A DNA stretch of 64,000 bases, from positions 986,649 through 1,050,648 of the forward strand of contig NZ_JABBGK010000001.1 of the NCBI RefSeq assembly GCF_012927355.1, given 5' to 3'. The position numbers and the translations under genes were made by a program. The notes beneath the pieces are model-generated. The model saw only the letters and a list, made by a program, of their open reading frames with translations, ran no database searches and was not told the origin of the DNA. Positions 45,490 to 56,455 of this stretch are shown one piece after another. The DNA comes from Rhizobium terricola (GTDB taxonomy: Bacteria > Pseudomonadota > Alphaproteobacteria > Rhizobiales > Rhizobiaceae). How positions within the stretch are numbered: position 1 is the stretch's first letter; the number at the start of each line of letters is the position of its first letter.

Positions 45490-46518
45490 TCAAGCTTTCT
45501 CCACTGCATCCTGGTTCGAGACGGCGACCAGTTTTTCGAGCGCCCGGGCGGCTCCGCCCTCGTCGAGGGACCTTGCAGCCAGAACCATGCCGTCGCGCAC
45601 GTTTTCCGCCTTGCCGGCGACGACAAGGGATGCGGCCGCATTGCAGAGCGCGATGTCACGATAGGCGTTCTTCGCCCCCCCGAGAACATCCTTCAGGGCC
45701 GCAGCATTGACGGTGCCGTCTCCGCCGCGGATGGCTTCGAGCGCCACGGTCGGCACGCCGAAATCGTCCGGCGTCAGTTCGAAGGTGGTAATCTTGCCGT
45801 CCTTGAGCGCCGCAACCTGGGTCGGGCCGGTCGTGGTGATTTCATCGAGGCCGCTGCCATGGACGACCCAAGCGCTGACCAGGCCGAGGTCGCGCAGGGC
45901 TTCCGCCCCCGGCACGAGCCATTCGGGCGAATAGACGCCGAACAGCTGACGCTTGACGTTGGCGGGGCTCGAAAGGGGGCCGACGATGTTGAAGATTGTG
46001 CGGGTGCCGAGTTCGACGCGGGCAGGGCCGACATGGCGCATCGCCGGATGGTGCAATTGCGCGAACATGAAGCCGATCCCCGCCTCGCGAATGCAGCGGG
46101 CGATCGTTTCCGGATCGATGTCGAGCCGTACGCCGAGGGCCGAAAGACTGTCGGCTGCACCCGACTTCGAGCTCAGGGCACGGTTGCCGTGCTTGGCGAC
46201 CGGCACGCCCGCGCCGGCGACGATCAGGGCGGCAAGGGTGGAGATGTTGTAGGTATTGGTTCCGTCACCACCCGTGCCGACGATGTCGATCGCGTCCTCC
46301 GGCGCTTCGACGGCCACCATCTTCGAGCGCATGATCGAGACAGCGCCGGCGATCTCGTCGACGGTTTCGCCGCGGACCCTGAGGCCCATCAGGAAGCCGC
46401 CGATCTGGGCCATGCTGGCTTCGCCGGACATGAGCACATCAAAGGCCTCGCTGGCCTCCTGGCGCGTCAGCGCCTGCCGCGCGGCAATCTTGGCGATATA
46501 TGGCTTGAGCCCCGACAT
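45490..46518 (-). CDS. trpD: Anthranilate phosphoribosyltransferase
   Basis: A 342-residue transferase joining anthranilate to PRPP. It has the PRPP loop [39 protein letters not shown], and [16 protein letters not shown]. The length is normal and there is no TrpG fusion. It lies 14 bases after ppiD and 3 bases before trpC on the minus strand. No trp leader or attenuator can be seen between ppiD and trpD, so expression probably comes from the ppiD promoter. Confidence 0.97.
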   Translation of the reverse strand: MSGLKPYIAKIAARQALTRQEASEAFDVLMSGEASMAQIGGFLMGLRVRGETVDEIAGAVSIMRSKMVAVEAPEDAIDIVGTGGDGTNTYNISTLAALIVAGAGVPVAKHGNRALSSKSGAADSLSALGVRLDIDPETIARCIREAGIGFMFAQLHHPAMRHVGPARVELGTRTIFNIVGPLSSPANVKRQLFGVYSPEWLVPGAEALRDLGLVSAWVVHGSGLDEITTTGPTQVAALKDGKITTFELTPDDFGVPTVALEAIRGGDGTVNAAALKDVLGGAKNAYRDIALCNAAASLVVAGKAENVRDGMVLAARSLDEGGAARALEKLVAVSNQDAVEKA

Positions 46519-46532
46519 CGTTTCCCCCGGCG

Positions 46533-48422
46533 TTAACGGACCATGGCCTGCTCGGCGAGCGTCTGGTTGATCGACACACCGTATTCGTTCTGGAGGCGGC
46601 TGACCATCTGGTCCAGGATGTCATCGCCGGCTGCCTTGGCGATCTCGGCGACCTGTGCGTCGTCGTTGGCCAGGGCGTCAGCCGGCGGCTGGTCCTTGAC
46701 GTCGACAACCTTGAGCAGGATCTGGCTTGCCGGATCGGCGCCGGGTGCGGAACCGACGGTGCCGACCGGACCACTAAAGGCGGCGACGATGGCAGCCGGA
46801 CCGAGTACGGCATCGTCGGACTGGCGGCGAAGGCCAGTCTTGCTCTCGACGGCGATCCCGAGTTCTCCAGCGACGGTCTCCAGAGTCTCTCCATCCGTCA
46901 GGCGCTTCTTCAGGCTTTCCGCCTTCACACCGAGCGCCGTCTTTTGCTGCTCGGCGATCCAGTCGTCGGTCGCCTTCTCACGCACCTCGTCGAGGGTGCG
47001 GTCGTGTTCGGGAACGATGTCCTTCACTTCGAGCCAGATATAGCCGTCCGAGCCGATATTGACGGGCAATGCTTCGACACCGATATCGGTTTCGAAGACT
47101 TCGGCGATGAGGGCGGCACGTTCCGGCAGGTCCTTGACGGCCACGCCGTTCTCGTCGTTTCCGTCCCGATCGGCCGCCTTGACGGTCACGGGCTTCAGCT
47201 TGAGCTGGGTTGCAGCGTCCTCCAGCGTGGATCCACCGGCCCGCAGGTCCTCGAACTGGTCGTGAACGGCAGCGATATCCTCGATCGCGGCGTTCTCGGC
47301 AAGCGCCTCGCGGATCTCTTCCTTGACCTCGTCGAGGCTGCGGGTGTGCCCCGGCTTGATGTTGGTGACGCGCAGGATCACCGGTCCGAGGGCGCCGTCG
47401 ATGACGCCTGTCGTCTCGCCGTCCTTGGCGACGGCAAAGGCGGCCGCGGCGAGGGCCGGATCCGGCAGCTTGTCCTGAGTGAAATCGCCGAGCAGCACGT
47501 CGCCGGCAGTCTTGCCCTGGTCGGTGACCAGTTGGTCGAAGCTGGTTCCCGACTTCAGTTCCGCCGCGGCGGCGTCGGCCATTTCGCGGGTTTCAAACGT
47601 CAGCTGCTCGATCGTGCGGGTGCCAGCGATCTCGTAGGTCTTCTTGTGCTTCTCGTAGTCCGCACGGATCGCCTCGTCGGTGACCGCGGCCTTGTCGGCG
47701 ATATCCTTGGGCTCGAGCTTCACATAGGAGAAGCTGCGGAATTCGGGAGCGCGGTAGCGCGCCTTCACCGTTTCGAACCAAGCCTTCAGCGCGGCTTCGT
47801 CGGGTGCCTTGATCGGATCAATGTTCGCGTTGGTCAGCAGGAGGTAGTTGATGTCGCGGCTTTCGTTGCGGTAGGCCTTCAGCGCATCGACCAGGACCTT
47901 GGGAGCGATGAAGCCGTCGGAGGTTGCCTCGACGATCTGGCTGCGGATCGCAACCTTCGAACGTTCCTCGATATAGTCGTCTTCGCGCAGGCCGGCATTG
48001 CGCAGGCGGGCGGTGAAGAGCTGGCGATCGAACTGGCCGTTGTCCGACTTGAAGGCCGGATCGTCGGCGATCAGCTGGGCGAGGCGGTCTTTGGAGAGGC
48101 CGAGGTTCATGTCCTGCGACAGCTGGTCGAGGGCTGCGCCGGCTGCAAGTTGTGCATAGACCTGGCTTTGCACGCCCAGCGCCTTGGCCTGCTCGCTCGT
48201 CAACTGCGTGCCGAAGCGGCGACCGAGATCGGCGAGCTGGCGCTGGTAAGCGAGGCTGAATTCGCTGACCGAAATCTTCTGGTCACCGACGGTGATCACC
48301 GCATCCGAGTTCGACTGGAACAGGGATGCGGAAATGCCCCAAACGCCGAAGGATACGACCAGCAGGAGCAGCAGGACTTTTGCGACCACGGTGCGGGCGG
48401 CTTTTCTCAGAACTTCCAACAT
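46533..48422 (-). CDS. Membrane-anchored peptidyl-prolyl isomerase, PpiD/SurA type
   Basis: A 629-residue protein with an N-terminal membrane helix (about residues 14-36), a SurA-N-like chaperone region ([19 protein letters not shown]), a central parvulin domain ([23 protein letters not shown] through [13 protein letters not shown]) and a second degenerate parvulin-like C-terminal part. It fits PpiD, which helps proteins leave the Sec channel and fold in the periplasm. Active-site conservation in the parvulin domain is modest. It is first in the run ppiD-trpD-trpC-moaC-moeA, an order common in rhizobia. Confidence 0.85.
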   Translation of the reverse strand: MLEVLRKAARTVVAKVLLLLLVVSFGVWGISASLFQSNSDAVITVGDQKISVSEFSLAYQRQLADLGRRFGTQLTSEQAKALGVQSQVYAQLAAGAALDQLSQDMNLGLSKDRLAQLIADDPAFKSDNGQFDRQLFTARLRNAGLREDDYIEERSKVAIRSQIVEATSDGFIAPKVLVDALKAYRNESRDINYLLLTNANIDPIKAPDEAALKAWFETVKARYRAPEFRSFSYVKLEPKDIADKAAVTDEAIRADYEKHKKTYEIAGTRTIEQLTFETREMADAAAAELKSGTSFDQLVTDQGKTAGDVLLGDFTQDKLPDPALAAAAFAVAKDGETTGVIDGALGPVILRVTNIKPGHTRSLDEVKEEIREALAENAAIEDIAAVHDQFEDLRAGGSTLEDAATQLKLKPVTVKAADRDGNDENGVAVKDLPERAALIAEVFETDIGVEALPVNIGSDGYIWLEVKDIVPEHDRTLDEVREKATDDWIAEQQKTALGVKAESLKKRLTDGETLETVAGELGIAVESKTGLRRQSDDAVLGPAAIVAAFSGPVGTVGSAPGADPASQILLKVVDVKDQPPADALANDDAQVAEIAKAAGDDILDQMVSRLQNEYGVSINQTLAEQAMVR

Positions 48423-48676
48423 CGAAACTCAATTACCTCATTACGGCTCTTCGCAGGCCAGCGAAGCGGTTGACGTTCCATAAAACAAACCGCTGCGGAA
48501 ATGAAGGGATGTTCGGCGAAAAGCCGGAACAGGCAGTCCCCGCCTCTCCAAAAGGTGATCGCCGGGCGCAGCGTCCGTGGCGCCGACCTGACATTTCGCA
48601 ATGTCCGGTCCGTGCGCCGTGCCCTATAACCCGATGGCGGTACGTGTACCGGTTGTTCGGAAACGAGTGGGGCGGA

Positions 48677-51316
48677 ATGGCGGACGCAGTCGAAGATTTG
48701 GGAACGGCCCGAACGGCAGAAACGGGGCTGACGCAGGCGCAGGCGCGTCAGGCGCTGGAAAAATACGGAGAGAACCGACTGCCCGTGGTCGGAACGCCCT
48801 CTTTCCTCAAGGTCCTTGCCCTGCAGTTCCTCAGCCCGCTGATTTACATCCTCATGGCGTCTGCCGCCCTCTCGACCGTGATCAGTGAAATCACCGATGC
48901 GCTGTTCATCGCGGTCGTGCTGATCGTCAACGGCATCGTCGGGGCGATCCAGGAGTTTTCGGCCGGCAAGTCGGCGGAAGCGCTCAGGGCGCTGGAGCAG
49001 CCGCATGCGACGGTTATACGGGACGGTGAGCGGCAGGTCATCGACGCGGCCGGGCTGGTGCCCGGCGATCTGGTGATGCTCGAATCCGGTGAGCGGGTCC
49101 CGGCCGACATCCGGGTGACGACGGCGGAGGGGCTGCAATGCGACGAGGCGGCCCATACCGGGGAGTCGCGGGCAGTGGCTAAACTTGCGGGCGACGCGGT
49201 CTTTGCCGGGACCGTGATCACGCGCGGCCGCGCTCGGGGAGAAGTGGTGGCAACCGGCAGCCGGACCGAACTTGGCCGCATTGCCGGGGCGATCCAGGAG
49301 CGCTCGACCGCCAAGCCACCGCTGATGATCCGGATGGAGGACTTTACCCGGCTGATTGCGGTGGCGGTCGGCGTGGCGATCGTCTTCCTCGTGGCGCTGG
49401 GCCTTTGGCGACAGATGGCGCTTGGCGAATTGCTGACGATGTCGATCGGCTTGGCGGTGAGCGCCATTCCGGAGGGGTTGCCGATCGCCATCACGGTCGC
49501 ATTGGCGATCAGCATGCGGCGGATGGCGAAGGTCAATGTGGTCGTGCGTCACCTTCCCGCGGTCGAGGCGCTCGGATCCTGCACGATGATTGCGACCGAC
49601 AAGACCGGAACGCTGACACTAAATGAACTGACGGTCACCGACATTCGGTTGCCCGACGATTCCCATTGGCTTTTCGACACCGGCATCGACCCTGTCGCCG
49701 GGGGAATCAGAAGCCGAGACGGCGTGGACGATCTTCCGACAGAGGCCGTGCAACTGCTGCTGCGGGCCGCGAGCCTGCCGAACGAAGGGGAACTTTCCAG
49801 GGGCAATGGTGGTGGCTTCGATCCGATGGGCGATACGGTCGACGTCGCCTTGCTGGCTGCCGCCCACAAGGGCGGGGTCAGAAAGGCGGACCTGCTGGAG
49901 AAGTATCGGCTTGAGAAGCGGATTCCCTACGAGCCGGAACTGAAATATGCGGCCTCGTTCCATCTTGACGAAGAGCATCTGCACATCTTCGTCAAGGGCG
50001 CCCCGGAGATGCTGGGGACGATGTGCGGAACAATGCGCGTGGGCGAGCATACGGTGCCGATCGACCACGATCTGCTGCGTGGCCAGATGGATGCGATGAC
50101 CGGCTGCGGTTTGCGTGTTCTTGCTTTCGCCGAGGGACGGCTGGCCCGTTCCGACAATGGCGACTATGGCGACCACCTGCTGTTCGACCTGACCTTCCTC
50201 GGTCTTGCAGGGATGCAGGACCCGATCCGCCCCGAGGTGCCGGCTGCCTTGGCGGCCTGCAGGACCGCCGGCATCGATGTGGCGGTGATCACTGGTGACG
50301 ACCCCCGGACAGCAACGGCGATCGCGCGCGAGGCGGGGCTGCATTTTCTACCGGAGGACGTCGCGACCGGAGAGCTTGTGGCGGAAGCGGCCGACGCGGG
50401 CGAAACCGCGCTCGATGAACTCACCCGCCATGTCCGGGTCTTCGCCCGGGTGAAGCCCGACCAGAAGCTGGCGATCGTGCGGTCGCTGGCGCGCAACGGT
50501 CACTATGTGGCGGTCACGGGCGATGGAGTGAACGACGCACCGGCACTCAAGCACGCCCATGTCGGGGTGGCGATGGGCCGGGCCGGAACGGACGTCGCCA
50601 AGGAGAGTGCCGACATCATCCTGGCCGACGACAATTTCGCCTCGATCGTCGCGGGGATCCGCGAGGGGCGCGTGGCCTACAGCAATATCCGCAAGGTTGT
50701 CTTCATGCTGGTTTCCACGGGGGCGGCGGAGGTGTTCCTCTTCCTGCTGGCGATGGTTCTGGGCACCCCAATGCCGCTTTCGGCCGTGCAGCTCTTGTGG
50801 CTCAATCTGGTGACCAATGGCGTGCAGGATATTGCGCTGGTGACCGAGGCAGCAGAGGGCGACGAGCTCAGCCGCCCGGTGCGCCAACCCGACGAATCGC
50901 TGTTCGACCGGCTGATGGTCCGGCGCATTCTCGTGGCGACGCTGCTGATGGGTGGCGGTGGCTTCGCGCTGTTCTACTGGCTGATCGAAAACGGGATGAG
51001 CCATCTGGCTGCGAGCAACCTGCTGCTGGTGCTCTTCGTGCTGTTCGAGAACTTCCAGTGCATCAACAGCCGGTCGGAGCGGCGTTCCGTGTTCCGCCAG
51101 TCGCTCGCGTCGAACCCGTTCCTCCTCATCGGGGTGCTCGGGTCACAGGCTCTGCATCTCGGGGCCATGTATGTGCCTGGTCTCAACAGCCTGCTTGGCA
51201 TCAGCCCGATCACGCTCAACGAATGGCTGTTGCTGCTGCTCGCGGGCTCCAGTCTTCTCGTCGTCAGCGAGATCGAGAAGGTCATCTACCGACGCCAATT
51301 GGCAAACATGCCCTGA
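48677..51316 (+). CDS. P-type cation-transporting ATPase (type II)
   Basis: An 879-residue pump with the full P-type set: TGES, SAIPEGLPIA in the fourth membrane helix, the phosphorylation site DKTGTLT (Asp308), FVKGAPE for nucleotide binding, TGDDPRTA and VTGDGVNDAP. The N-terminal cation-ATPase domain (TGLTQAQARQALEKYGENRLP) and C-terminal helices are present. PEGL points to a type II, calcium-like pump. The sixth helix reads LNLVTNGVQDIAL instead of the SERCA LVTDGL, so the ion may not be calcium. Start ATG 48677 (MADAVEDLG). It ends at a perfect terminator shared with gltA. Confidence 0.88.
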   Translation: MADAVEDLGTARTAETGLTQAQARQALEKYGENRLPVVGTPSFLKVLALQFLSPLIYILMASAALSTVISEITDALFIAVVLIVNGIVGAIQEFSAGKSAEALRALEQPHATVIRDGERQVIDAAGLVPGDLVMLESGERVPADIRVTTAEGLQCDEAAHTGESRAVAKLAGDAVFAGTVITRGRARGEVVATGSRTELGRIAGAIQERSTAKPPLMIRMEDFTRLIAVAVGVAIVFLVALGLWRQMALGELLTMSIGLAVSAIPEGLPIAITVALAISMRRMAKVNVVVRHLPAVEALGSCTMIATDKTGTLTLNELTVTDIRLPDDSHWLFDTGIDPVAGGIRSRDGVDDLPTEAVQLLLRAASLPNEGELSRGNGGGFDPMGDTVDVALLAAAHKGGVRKADLLEKYRLEKRIPYEPELKYAASFHLDEEHLHIFVKGAPEMLGTMCGTMRVGEHTVPIDHDLLRGQMDAMTGCGLRVLAFAEGRLARSDNGDYGDHLLFDLTFLGLAGMQDPIRPEVPAALAACRTAGIDVAVITGDDPRTATAIAREAGLHFLPEDVATGELVAEAADAGETALDELTRHVRVFARVKPDQKLAIVRSLARNGHYVAVTGDGVNDAPALKHAHVGVAMGRAGTDVAKESADIILADDNFASIVAGIREGRVAYSNIRKVVFMLVSTGAAEVFLFLLAMVLGTPMPLSAVQLLWLNLVTNGVQDIALVTEAAEGDELSRPVRQPDESLFDRLMVRRILVATLLMGGGGFALFYWLIENGMSHLAASNLLLVLFVLFENFQCINSRSERRSVFRQSLASNPFLLIGVLGSQALHLGAMYVPGLNSLLGISPITLNEWLLLLLAGSSLLVVSEIEKVIYRRQLANMP

Positions 51317-51343
51317 GCGTAATCGAGCGCCCTCTGCAGTCAC

Positions 51344-51377
51344 GAAAAAGGCCGGCGGAATTCCGCCGGCCTTTTTC
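51344..51377. terminator. Bidirectional terminator between the P-type ATPase gene and gltA
   Basis: A perfect 34-base palindrome: GAAAAAGGCCGGCGGAA followed directly by its complement, ending CTTTTTC. It serves both converging genes. Confidence 0.85.
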
Positions 51378-51403
51378 AGTATCAAGACCTGACTCTCAGG
51401 CGA

Positions 51404-52693
51404 TCAGCGCTGACCGACCGGCACGTAGTCGCGCTTCGGTGCACCGGTGTAGAGCTGGCGCGGACGGCCGATGCGCTGCTGCGGATCCTCGATCATCTCG
51501 TTCCACTGGGCGATCCAGCCGACGGTGCGGGCGAGCGCGAAGAGAACGGTGAACATGGTGGTGGGGAAGCCGAGTGCACGCAGCGTGATGCCCGAATAGA
51601 AGTCGACGTTCGGGTAGAGCTTCTTTTCCTTGAAGTACTCGTCGCTGAGCGCGATCCGTTCCAGTTCCAGTGCGACCTGCATCAGCGGATCGTCCGAATG
51701 GCCGGTCGCTTCCAGCACTTCGTACATGGTCTTCTGCATGATCTTGGCGCGCGGGTCGTAGTTCTTGTAGACGCGGTGGCCAAAGCCCATCAGGCGGAAC
51801 GGGTCGTTCTTGTCCTTGGCGCGGGCGATGTATTCCGGAATACGGTCAACCGTGCCGATTTCCTGCAGCATGTTGAGGGCCGCTTCATTGGCGCCGCCGT
51901 GGGCCGGGCCCCAGAGGCAGGCGATGCCGGCCGCGATGCAGGCGAACGGGTTGGCACCCGACGAGCCGGCGAGACGGACGGTCGAGGTCGACGCGTTCTG
52001 TTCGTGGTCTGCGTGCAGGATGAAGATGCGGTCCATGGCGCGGGCCAAAACCGGGTTCACCTTGTACTCGTCGCAGGGCACGGCGAAGCACATGTGCAGG
52101 AAGTTGGCGGCGTAGTCGAGATTGTTCTTCGGGTAAACGAAGGGCTGGCCGATGTGATACTTGTAGGCCATGGCGGCGATCGTCGGCATCTTGGCGATCA
52201 TGCGCAGCGAAGCGACCATGCGCTGGTGCGGATCGGTGATGTCGGTCGAGTCGTGGTAGAAGGCCGAGAGCGCGCCGACGGTGCCGACCATGACGGCCAT
52301 CGGATGGGCGTCGCGGCGGAAGCCGGTGAAGAACTTGCTCATCTGCTCATGCACCATGGTGTGGTGCGTGACGCGATAGTCGAAATCCTTCTTCTGGGCA
52401 GCCGTCGGCAGTTCACCGTAAAGCAGCAGGTAGCAGACTTCGAGGAAGTCGCCCTTTTCGGCCAGCTGCTCGATCGGATAGCCGCGGTGCAGCAAAACGC
52501 CCTCGTCGCCGTCGATATAGGTGATCTTGGATTCGCATGACGCGGTGGACGTGAAGCCCGGATCGTACGTAAAGGCGCCGGTGTGCTTGTAGAGGGCGCC
52601 GATGTCGACGACGTCAGGACCGATGGTGCCGGCCTTGACGGCCAGATCGACCGACTTATCCCCGAGTTTCAAAGAAGCGCTTTTGTCCGTCAT
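51404..52693 (-). CDS. gltA: Citrate synthase, type II
   Basis: A 429-residue hexameric-type citrate synthase, the entry enzyme of the TCA cycle. Recognisable blocks: [69 protein letters not shown] with an active-site His, and [16 protein letters not shown]. The leader has GGAGGATTAGC before the ATG. A possible promoter is TTGGCA and TATAGC at 52782-52787 and 52761-52766, but the 15-base spacing is short. It is convergent with the P-type ATPase gene and divergent from comEC. Confidence 0.97.
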   Translation of the reverse strand: MTDKSASLKLGDKSVDLAVKAGTIGPDVVDIGALYKHTGAFTYDPGFTSTASCESKITYIDGDEGVLLHRGYPIEQLAEKGDFLEVCYLLLYGELPTAAQKKDFDYRVTHHTMVHEQMSKFFTGFRRDAHPMAVMVGTVGALSAFYHDSTDITDPHQRMVASLRMIAKMPTIAAMAYKYHIGQPFVYPKNNLDYAANFLHMCFAVPCDEYKVNPVLARAMDRIFILHADHEQNASTSTVRLAGSSGANPFACIAAGIACLWGPAHGGANEAALNMLQEIGTVDRIPEYIARAKDKNDPFRLMGFGHRVYKNYDPRAKIMQKTMYEVLEATGHSDDPLMQVALELERIALSDEYFKEKKLYPNVDFYSGITLRALGFPTTMFTVLFALARTVGWIAQWNEMIEDPQQRIGRPRQLYTGAPKRDYVPVGQR

Positions 52694-52978
52694 GCTAATC
52701 CTCCGGAATTGGCGGGAGAGCGTCCGAAAGGGCGCCCTTGGGTTTAAGCGTAGGCATGTAGCTATATGATACGGAAGTTAATGCCAAGCTATCCAAAGGG
52801 CAAATTGTGCGTCGCGAAAAAGGCCGTCACGCAGGGTGTCTCAGATTTAATCGATTGAGTAATTTATGCGGGAAAACTTCTTGTCGCGCTCGTGAAAATT
52901 GCTAGATTTCCTGTTGCGAACGCGCGGACCGTGGGGCGTCAATCGGCCAGCCGGCGCGGGGCAGGGGGCAGGCAATTG

Positions 52979-55516
52979 GTGGAGATTGCCGAACGACGGG
53001 ATGACCTCGACGGGGCGGGCGCGATGCCGCTGCAGCCGACGGCATCTTTTGGGCCGATTATTGGTTCGCCCACCACGCTCGTGCGAACCGCGGGTCGCCG
53101 TGCGCGCCTCTCCGAACGCCTGACGCAGCTTTGGTATGGCCTCGTGGCGGACTCGGCGCGCGAGGCGGAGCACGGCCATCTCTTTCATTTCGTTCCGGTC
53201 TTTCTCGGAGCCGGCGCGGTTACCTGGTTTTCGCTCGCTCGGCCGCCGCCGACCAGCGTCCTGGCGGGACTGCTGGCCGCACTCTTGTTCCTTCTTCTCG
53301 CCGTGGCGACCGCTCGGCCGGGACTGCGCAGAATGCTGGCGTGCGTGGTCCTGTCCGTTGCCGGCATGGTGCTGGCCGCCATCGAAACCGGCCGGCTGGG
53401 GACGACGATCCTCGACAGCGGCGTGACGACCATCGTCACGGGTATCGTCGAGAGGCGCGAGGCGGGTGCCAATGGCGAATGGCGCTACGAGATCCGCCTG
53501 ACGGCAACGGCCGAGCCACGGTTGAAGCGGCCGCCGGAGCGGATCTCGATCCTTGCCCGCGGCGCGAATCGGCCGGCGCTTCTCGGCGAGGCGATCCGGG
53601 GGCGGGCGCGACTTTCGCCGCCCTCCGGGCCGGCGCTTCCCGGCCTCAACGATTTCGCCTTCGCCAGCTATTTCAATGAGGTCGGAGCGGTGGGCTTCTT
53701 TCTCGGGCCGCCTAAGGCCGGCGCGGCCGGTGTGGCGAGCAACGAGGGGTTCTGGGAAACGGCCGACCGCATGCTTTTTTCCTTGCGGGATCGGATCTCG
53801 ACACGCATCCGCACGCAACTTGCCGGTGATCCCGGCGCCTTTGCGGCCTCGATCATCACCGGCGAGCGCCGCTCGATGTCGAACGGCGCGACGGAGGCCT
53901 TGCGGCTCTCGGGCCTCGCGCACATCACGGCGATCTCGGGGCTGAACATGGCGCTGGCCGCGGGGATCTTCTTCGTCGGCCTGCGCAAGATCCTCAGTCT
54001 CCTGCCAGGGCTTGCCCAGACGATGCCGATCAAGAAGTTCGCGGCCTTCGGCGCGCTTGCCGCCGCCTTCGCCTACCTGCTGATATCGGGCTACCAGGTC
54101 TCGGCCGTGCGTGCGTTCCTCATGACGGCAATCATGCTGGTCGCGGTGCTCTTCGATCGCCCGGCGATCAGCCTGCGCAACCTGGCCCTTGCTGCGATCG
54201 TGATCCTGGTGGTCAGCCCATCGGCCGTGATGGGGCCAAGTTTCCAGATGTCGTTTGCAGCGACTGCCGGACTGATTGCCGGCTATGCTGCGTGGCGCAA
54301 CCGGCCGCGCAAGTTCTCTCTGCCATTCGCGATACCGGGTCTTTCCTTGCTTGCAGCAGGCGGGAAGATCCTTGGGGGGACTTTCGCAACCTCCCTGATC
54401 GGCGGCTTGTCGACCGCGGCCTTCGCCGTTTCCCATTTTCATCGGCTGGCGCCGCACAGCCTGGAAGCCAATCTCGTGGCAATGCCGATCATCTCGATCC
54501 TCGTCATGCCGGCAGGGCTCGTGGCGATGCTACTGATGCCTCTCGGTCTCGACGGGCCGTTTCTCTGGGTGATGGGGCAGGGGCTCGAATGGGTGATCGC
54601 CATCGCCGAGTGGATTGCCGGCTGGGACGACGCAATCCGTTTTTCGCGACTGCCAGACTGGTTCCTGCCTCTGACCTCCCTCGGTCTGCTGATGTTGACG
54701 TTGCTCCGATCGCGCCTTCGGCAGGCCGCAAGCTTTTTGCTCGGGGCGAGCCTTCTGGCGGTACTCATCGCGCCGCTTCCACCGGTCGCCGACCTCTATG
54801 TGGCGGAAGACGGTCGCCTGGTCGGGATGTGGGCGGAGCCCGGTCTGCTTGCCACCAACCGCGTTCGCCCTGCGTCCTTCATCTTCGACCAGTGGCAATC
54901 CGCACTTGGCTTTTCGAGCCATGAGCCGCCAGTGTTCCTCGATAAAGCCGGCGACAAACAACCCTCTGGACAAGCCACCCAAGAACAGGACGGGTTGAAG
55001 GCGGCGCGGGCTGTTTTAGCGCCGGCGAAGGCCCGACCGCAATTTTCGGAGGCGGATCTGGAAGACGGCGAAAGGCGAATGAAGGCCGCACTCGCAAAAG
55101 CCTCTGGCTCGCGGTTTACCTGCAACGGCAAGTCTTGGTGCGTCGCCGTTCTCAAGGACGGCTGGACCATCGCGGCGGTCGAGGAACCCGCCCTTGTCGG
55201 GGCCGCCTGTGACAGTGCGGATATCGTGATCTCGGCGAGGCGGACCGGATTTCAACGCTGCCTGTCCGGCGCCCACCTTTTTACGGCCGAAACCCTCAGA
55301 CAGACCGGCGCGCTCGAAATGACGCTCGGTAATCGGCGGGACCGCGCATTGTCGGTCACCTCCGCCATCGAGCGAGGAGCCAATCGGCCATGGACCGTGC
55401 ATCGCCTCTATGACTGGCGGACGGAACGTTTTGTCTTCCCGCCAACGGAGGACGAGCCGGCTCTCCGTTCCGACGAAAAAGGCGGGTTCGATGACCCGCC
55501 CTCGCTTCAGTGGTAA
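52979..55516 (+). CDS. comEC: ComEC/Rec2 family DNA-uptake-like membrane protein
   Basis: About 845 residues. It has a DUF4131-type N-terminal region with membrane helices, an OB-like part ([15 protein letters not shown]), then the competence core: [45 protein letters not shown], and [24 protein letters not shown]. Further helices follow. The C-terminal metallo-beta-lactamase nuclease domain of Gram-positive ComEC is missing; a soluble tail of unknown type takes its place, as in other rhizobial homologues. It may conduct DNA across the inner membrane. Start uncertain: GTG 52979, ATG 53024 or GTG 52892. Its 3' end overlaps lexA by 10 bases. Confidence 0.85.
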   Translation: MEIAERRDDLDGAGAMPLQPTASFGPIIGSPTTLVRTAGRRARLSERLTQLWYGLVADSAREAEHGHLFHFVPVFLGAGAVTWFSLARPPPTSVLAGLLAALLFLLLAVATARPGLRRMLACVVLSVAGMVLAAIETGRLGTTILDSGVTTIVTGIVERREAGANGEWRYEIRLTATAEPRLKRPPERISILARGANRPALLGEAIRGRARLSPPSGPALPGLNDFAFASYFNEVGAVGFFLGPPKAGAAGVASNEGFWETADRMLFSLRDRISTRIRTQLAGDPGAFAASIITGERRSMSNGATEALRLSGLAHITAISGLNMALAAGIFFVGLRKILSLLPGLAQTMPIKKFAAFGALAAAFAYLLISGYQVSAVRAFLMTAIMLVAVLFDRPAISLRNLALAAIVILVVSPSAVMGPSFQMSFAATAGLIAGYAAWRNRPRKFSLPFAIPGLSLLAAGGKILGGTFATSLIGGLSTAAFAVSHFHRLAPHSLEANLVAMPIISILVMPAGLVAMLLMPLGLDGPFLWVMGQGLEWVIAIAEWIAGWDDAIRFSRLPDWFLPLTSLGLLMLTLLRSRLRQAASFLLGASLLAVLIAPLPPVADLYVAEDGRLVGMWAEPGLLATNRVRPASFIFDQWQSALGFSSHEPPVFLDKAGDKQPSGQATQEQDGLKAARAVLAPAKARPQFSEADLEDGERRMKAALAKASGSRFTCNGKSWCVAVLKDGWTIAAVEEPALVGAACDSADIVISARRTGFQRCLSGAHLFTAETLRQTGALEMTLGNRRDRALSVTSAIERGANRPWTVHRLYDWRTERFVFPPTEDEPALRSDEKGGFDDPPSLQW

Positions 55517-56220
55517 CGTCGGATAAGGCCGACGAGCTTGCCCTGGATCTTCACCCGGTCGGGCGGGAAGATCCGCGTCTCATAGGCCGGGTTGGCCGCT
55601 TCCAACGCAATCGACGCCCCCCGGCGGCGGAAGCGCTTCAGGGTCGCCTCCTCGTCATCGACCAGCGCGACGATGATGTCGCCCGGATTGGCGTTCGAGG
55701 CATTGCGGATGATGACCGTGTCTCCGTCGAGAATGCCGGCCTCGATCATCGAATCGCCCTTGACCTCCAGGGCGTAGTGGTCACCGGAACCGATCATCTC
55801 GGCCGGAACGGTGATGTCGTGGGTGTTGTTCTGAATGGCCGAGATCGGCACGCCGGCGGCAATACGGCCCATGACCGGAACACTGACGGAATTCGATGTG
55901 TCCTCGACGGCGACCTTCGGCGGTGCGACCGGGGCGGGTTTGCCCAGGCTGCCCTCGATCACGCTCGGAGAGAAGCCGCGGCGCGGCTGCAGGCTCGGCG
56001 TATAGGCTTCGGGCAGCTTGATGACCTCCAACGCCCGGGCCCGGTTCGGGAGACGGCGAATGAAACCGCGCTCCTCGAGCGCCGTGATCAGGCGGTGAAT
56101 GCCGGACTTCGAGGCCAGGTCGAGCGCATCCTTCATCTCGTCGAAGGACGGGGGAACGCCCGACTCCTTCATCCGCTCGTGGATGAACAGAAGCAGTTCC
56201 TGTTGCTTTCGCGTCAGCAT
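55507..56220 (-). CDS. lexA: SOS repressor LexA
   Basis: A 237-residue repressor-protease. The N-terminal winged helix ([17 protein letters not shown] through [20 protein letters not shown]) binds SOS boxes. The self-cleavage bond is Ala122-Gly123 (RIAAGVPI), with nucleophile Ser157 ([10 protein letters not shown]) and base Lys195 (ATLKRF). DNA damage and RecA filaments trigger cleavage. Start at 56220. An alphaproteobacterial SOS box lies upstream, so the gene is self-regulated. Its stop is inside the comEC 3' end (10 bases shared). Confidence 0.96.
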   Translation of the reverse strand: MLTRKQQELLLFIHERMKESGVPPSFDEMKDALDLASKSGIHRLITALEERGFIRRLPNRARALEVIKLPEAYTPSLQPRRGFSPSVIEGSLGKPAPVAPPKVAVEDTSNSVSVPVMGRIAAGVPISAIQNNTHDITVPAEMIGSGDHYALEVKGDSMIEAGILDGDTVIIRNASNANPGDIIVALVDDEEATLKRFRRRGASIALEAANPAYETRIFPPDRVKIQGKLVGLIRRYH

Positions 56221-56240
56221 GTTGCGGTGCCCCATTCGTG

Positions 56241-56281
56241 AAACAAATACAGAACATACACTATCTGTTCCAGTTGTGTTC
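56241..56281 (-). promoter_or_regulatory. SOS boxes upstream of lexA
   Basis: GTTC-CAGTTGT-GTTC at 56267-56281 (plus strand) exactly matches the alphaproteobacterial SOS pattern GTTC-N7-GTTC. A weaker second copy on the minus strand, GTTC-N7-GTTT, covers 56241-56255. Both are within 61 bases of the lexA start. Confidence 0.8.
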
Positions 56282-56455
56282 CGCAAGGGGATAAAAAAAC
56301 GTGAAGAAGCCGTCAGATCTTGTGTTTTATCGGGAGGTCCGGTCCGCGGAGGGGCCGCCTCAAGGCATGCGACCGTTGACAGGGGCAGTCCTCGTGTCGA
56401 ATGACTGGGCCGGGGTCTGGTGCCCGCATGCGCGGCAGAGTGGAGACGGTGAGAC

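Noticed and set aside
52847..54457. A 536-codon minus-strand frame opposite the first half of comEC
   Set aside because: Extremely Arg/Gly/Gln-rich with no recognisable domain; comEC membrane and competence motifs on the plus strand decide.
56376..56404. TTGACA followed after 17 bases by GAATGA as a promoter for the DUF1003 gene
   Set aside because: The -10 match is too poor; mentioned in the gene entry but not called.
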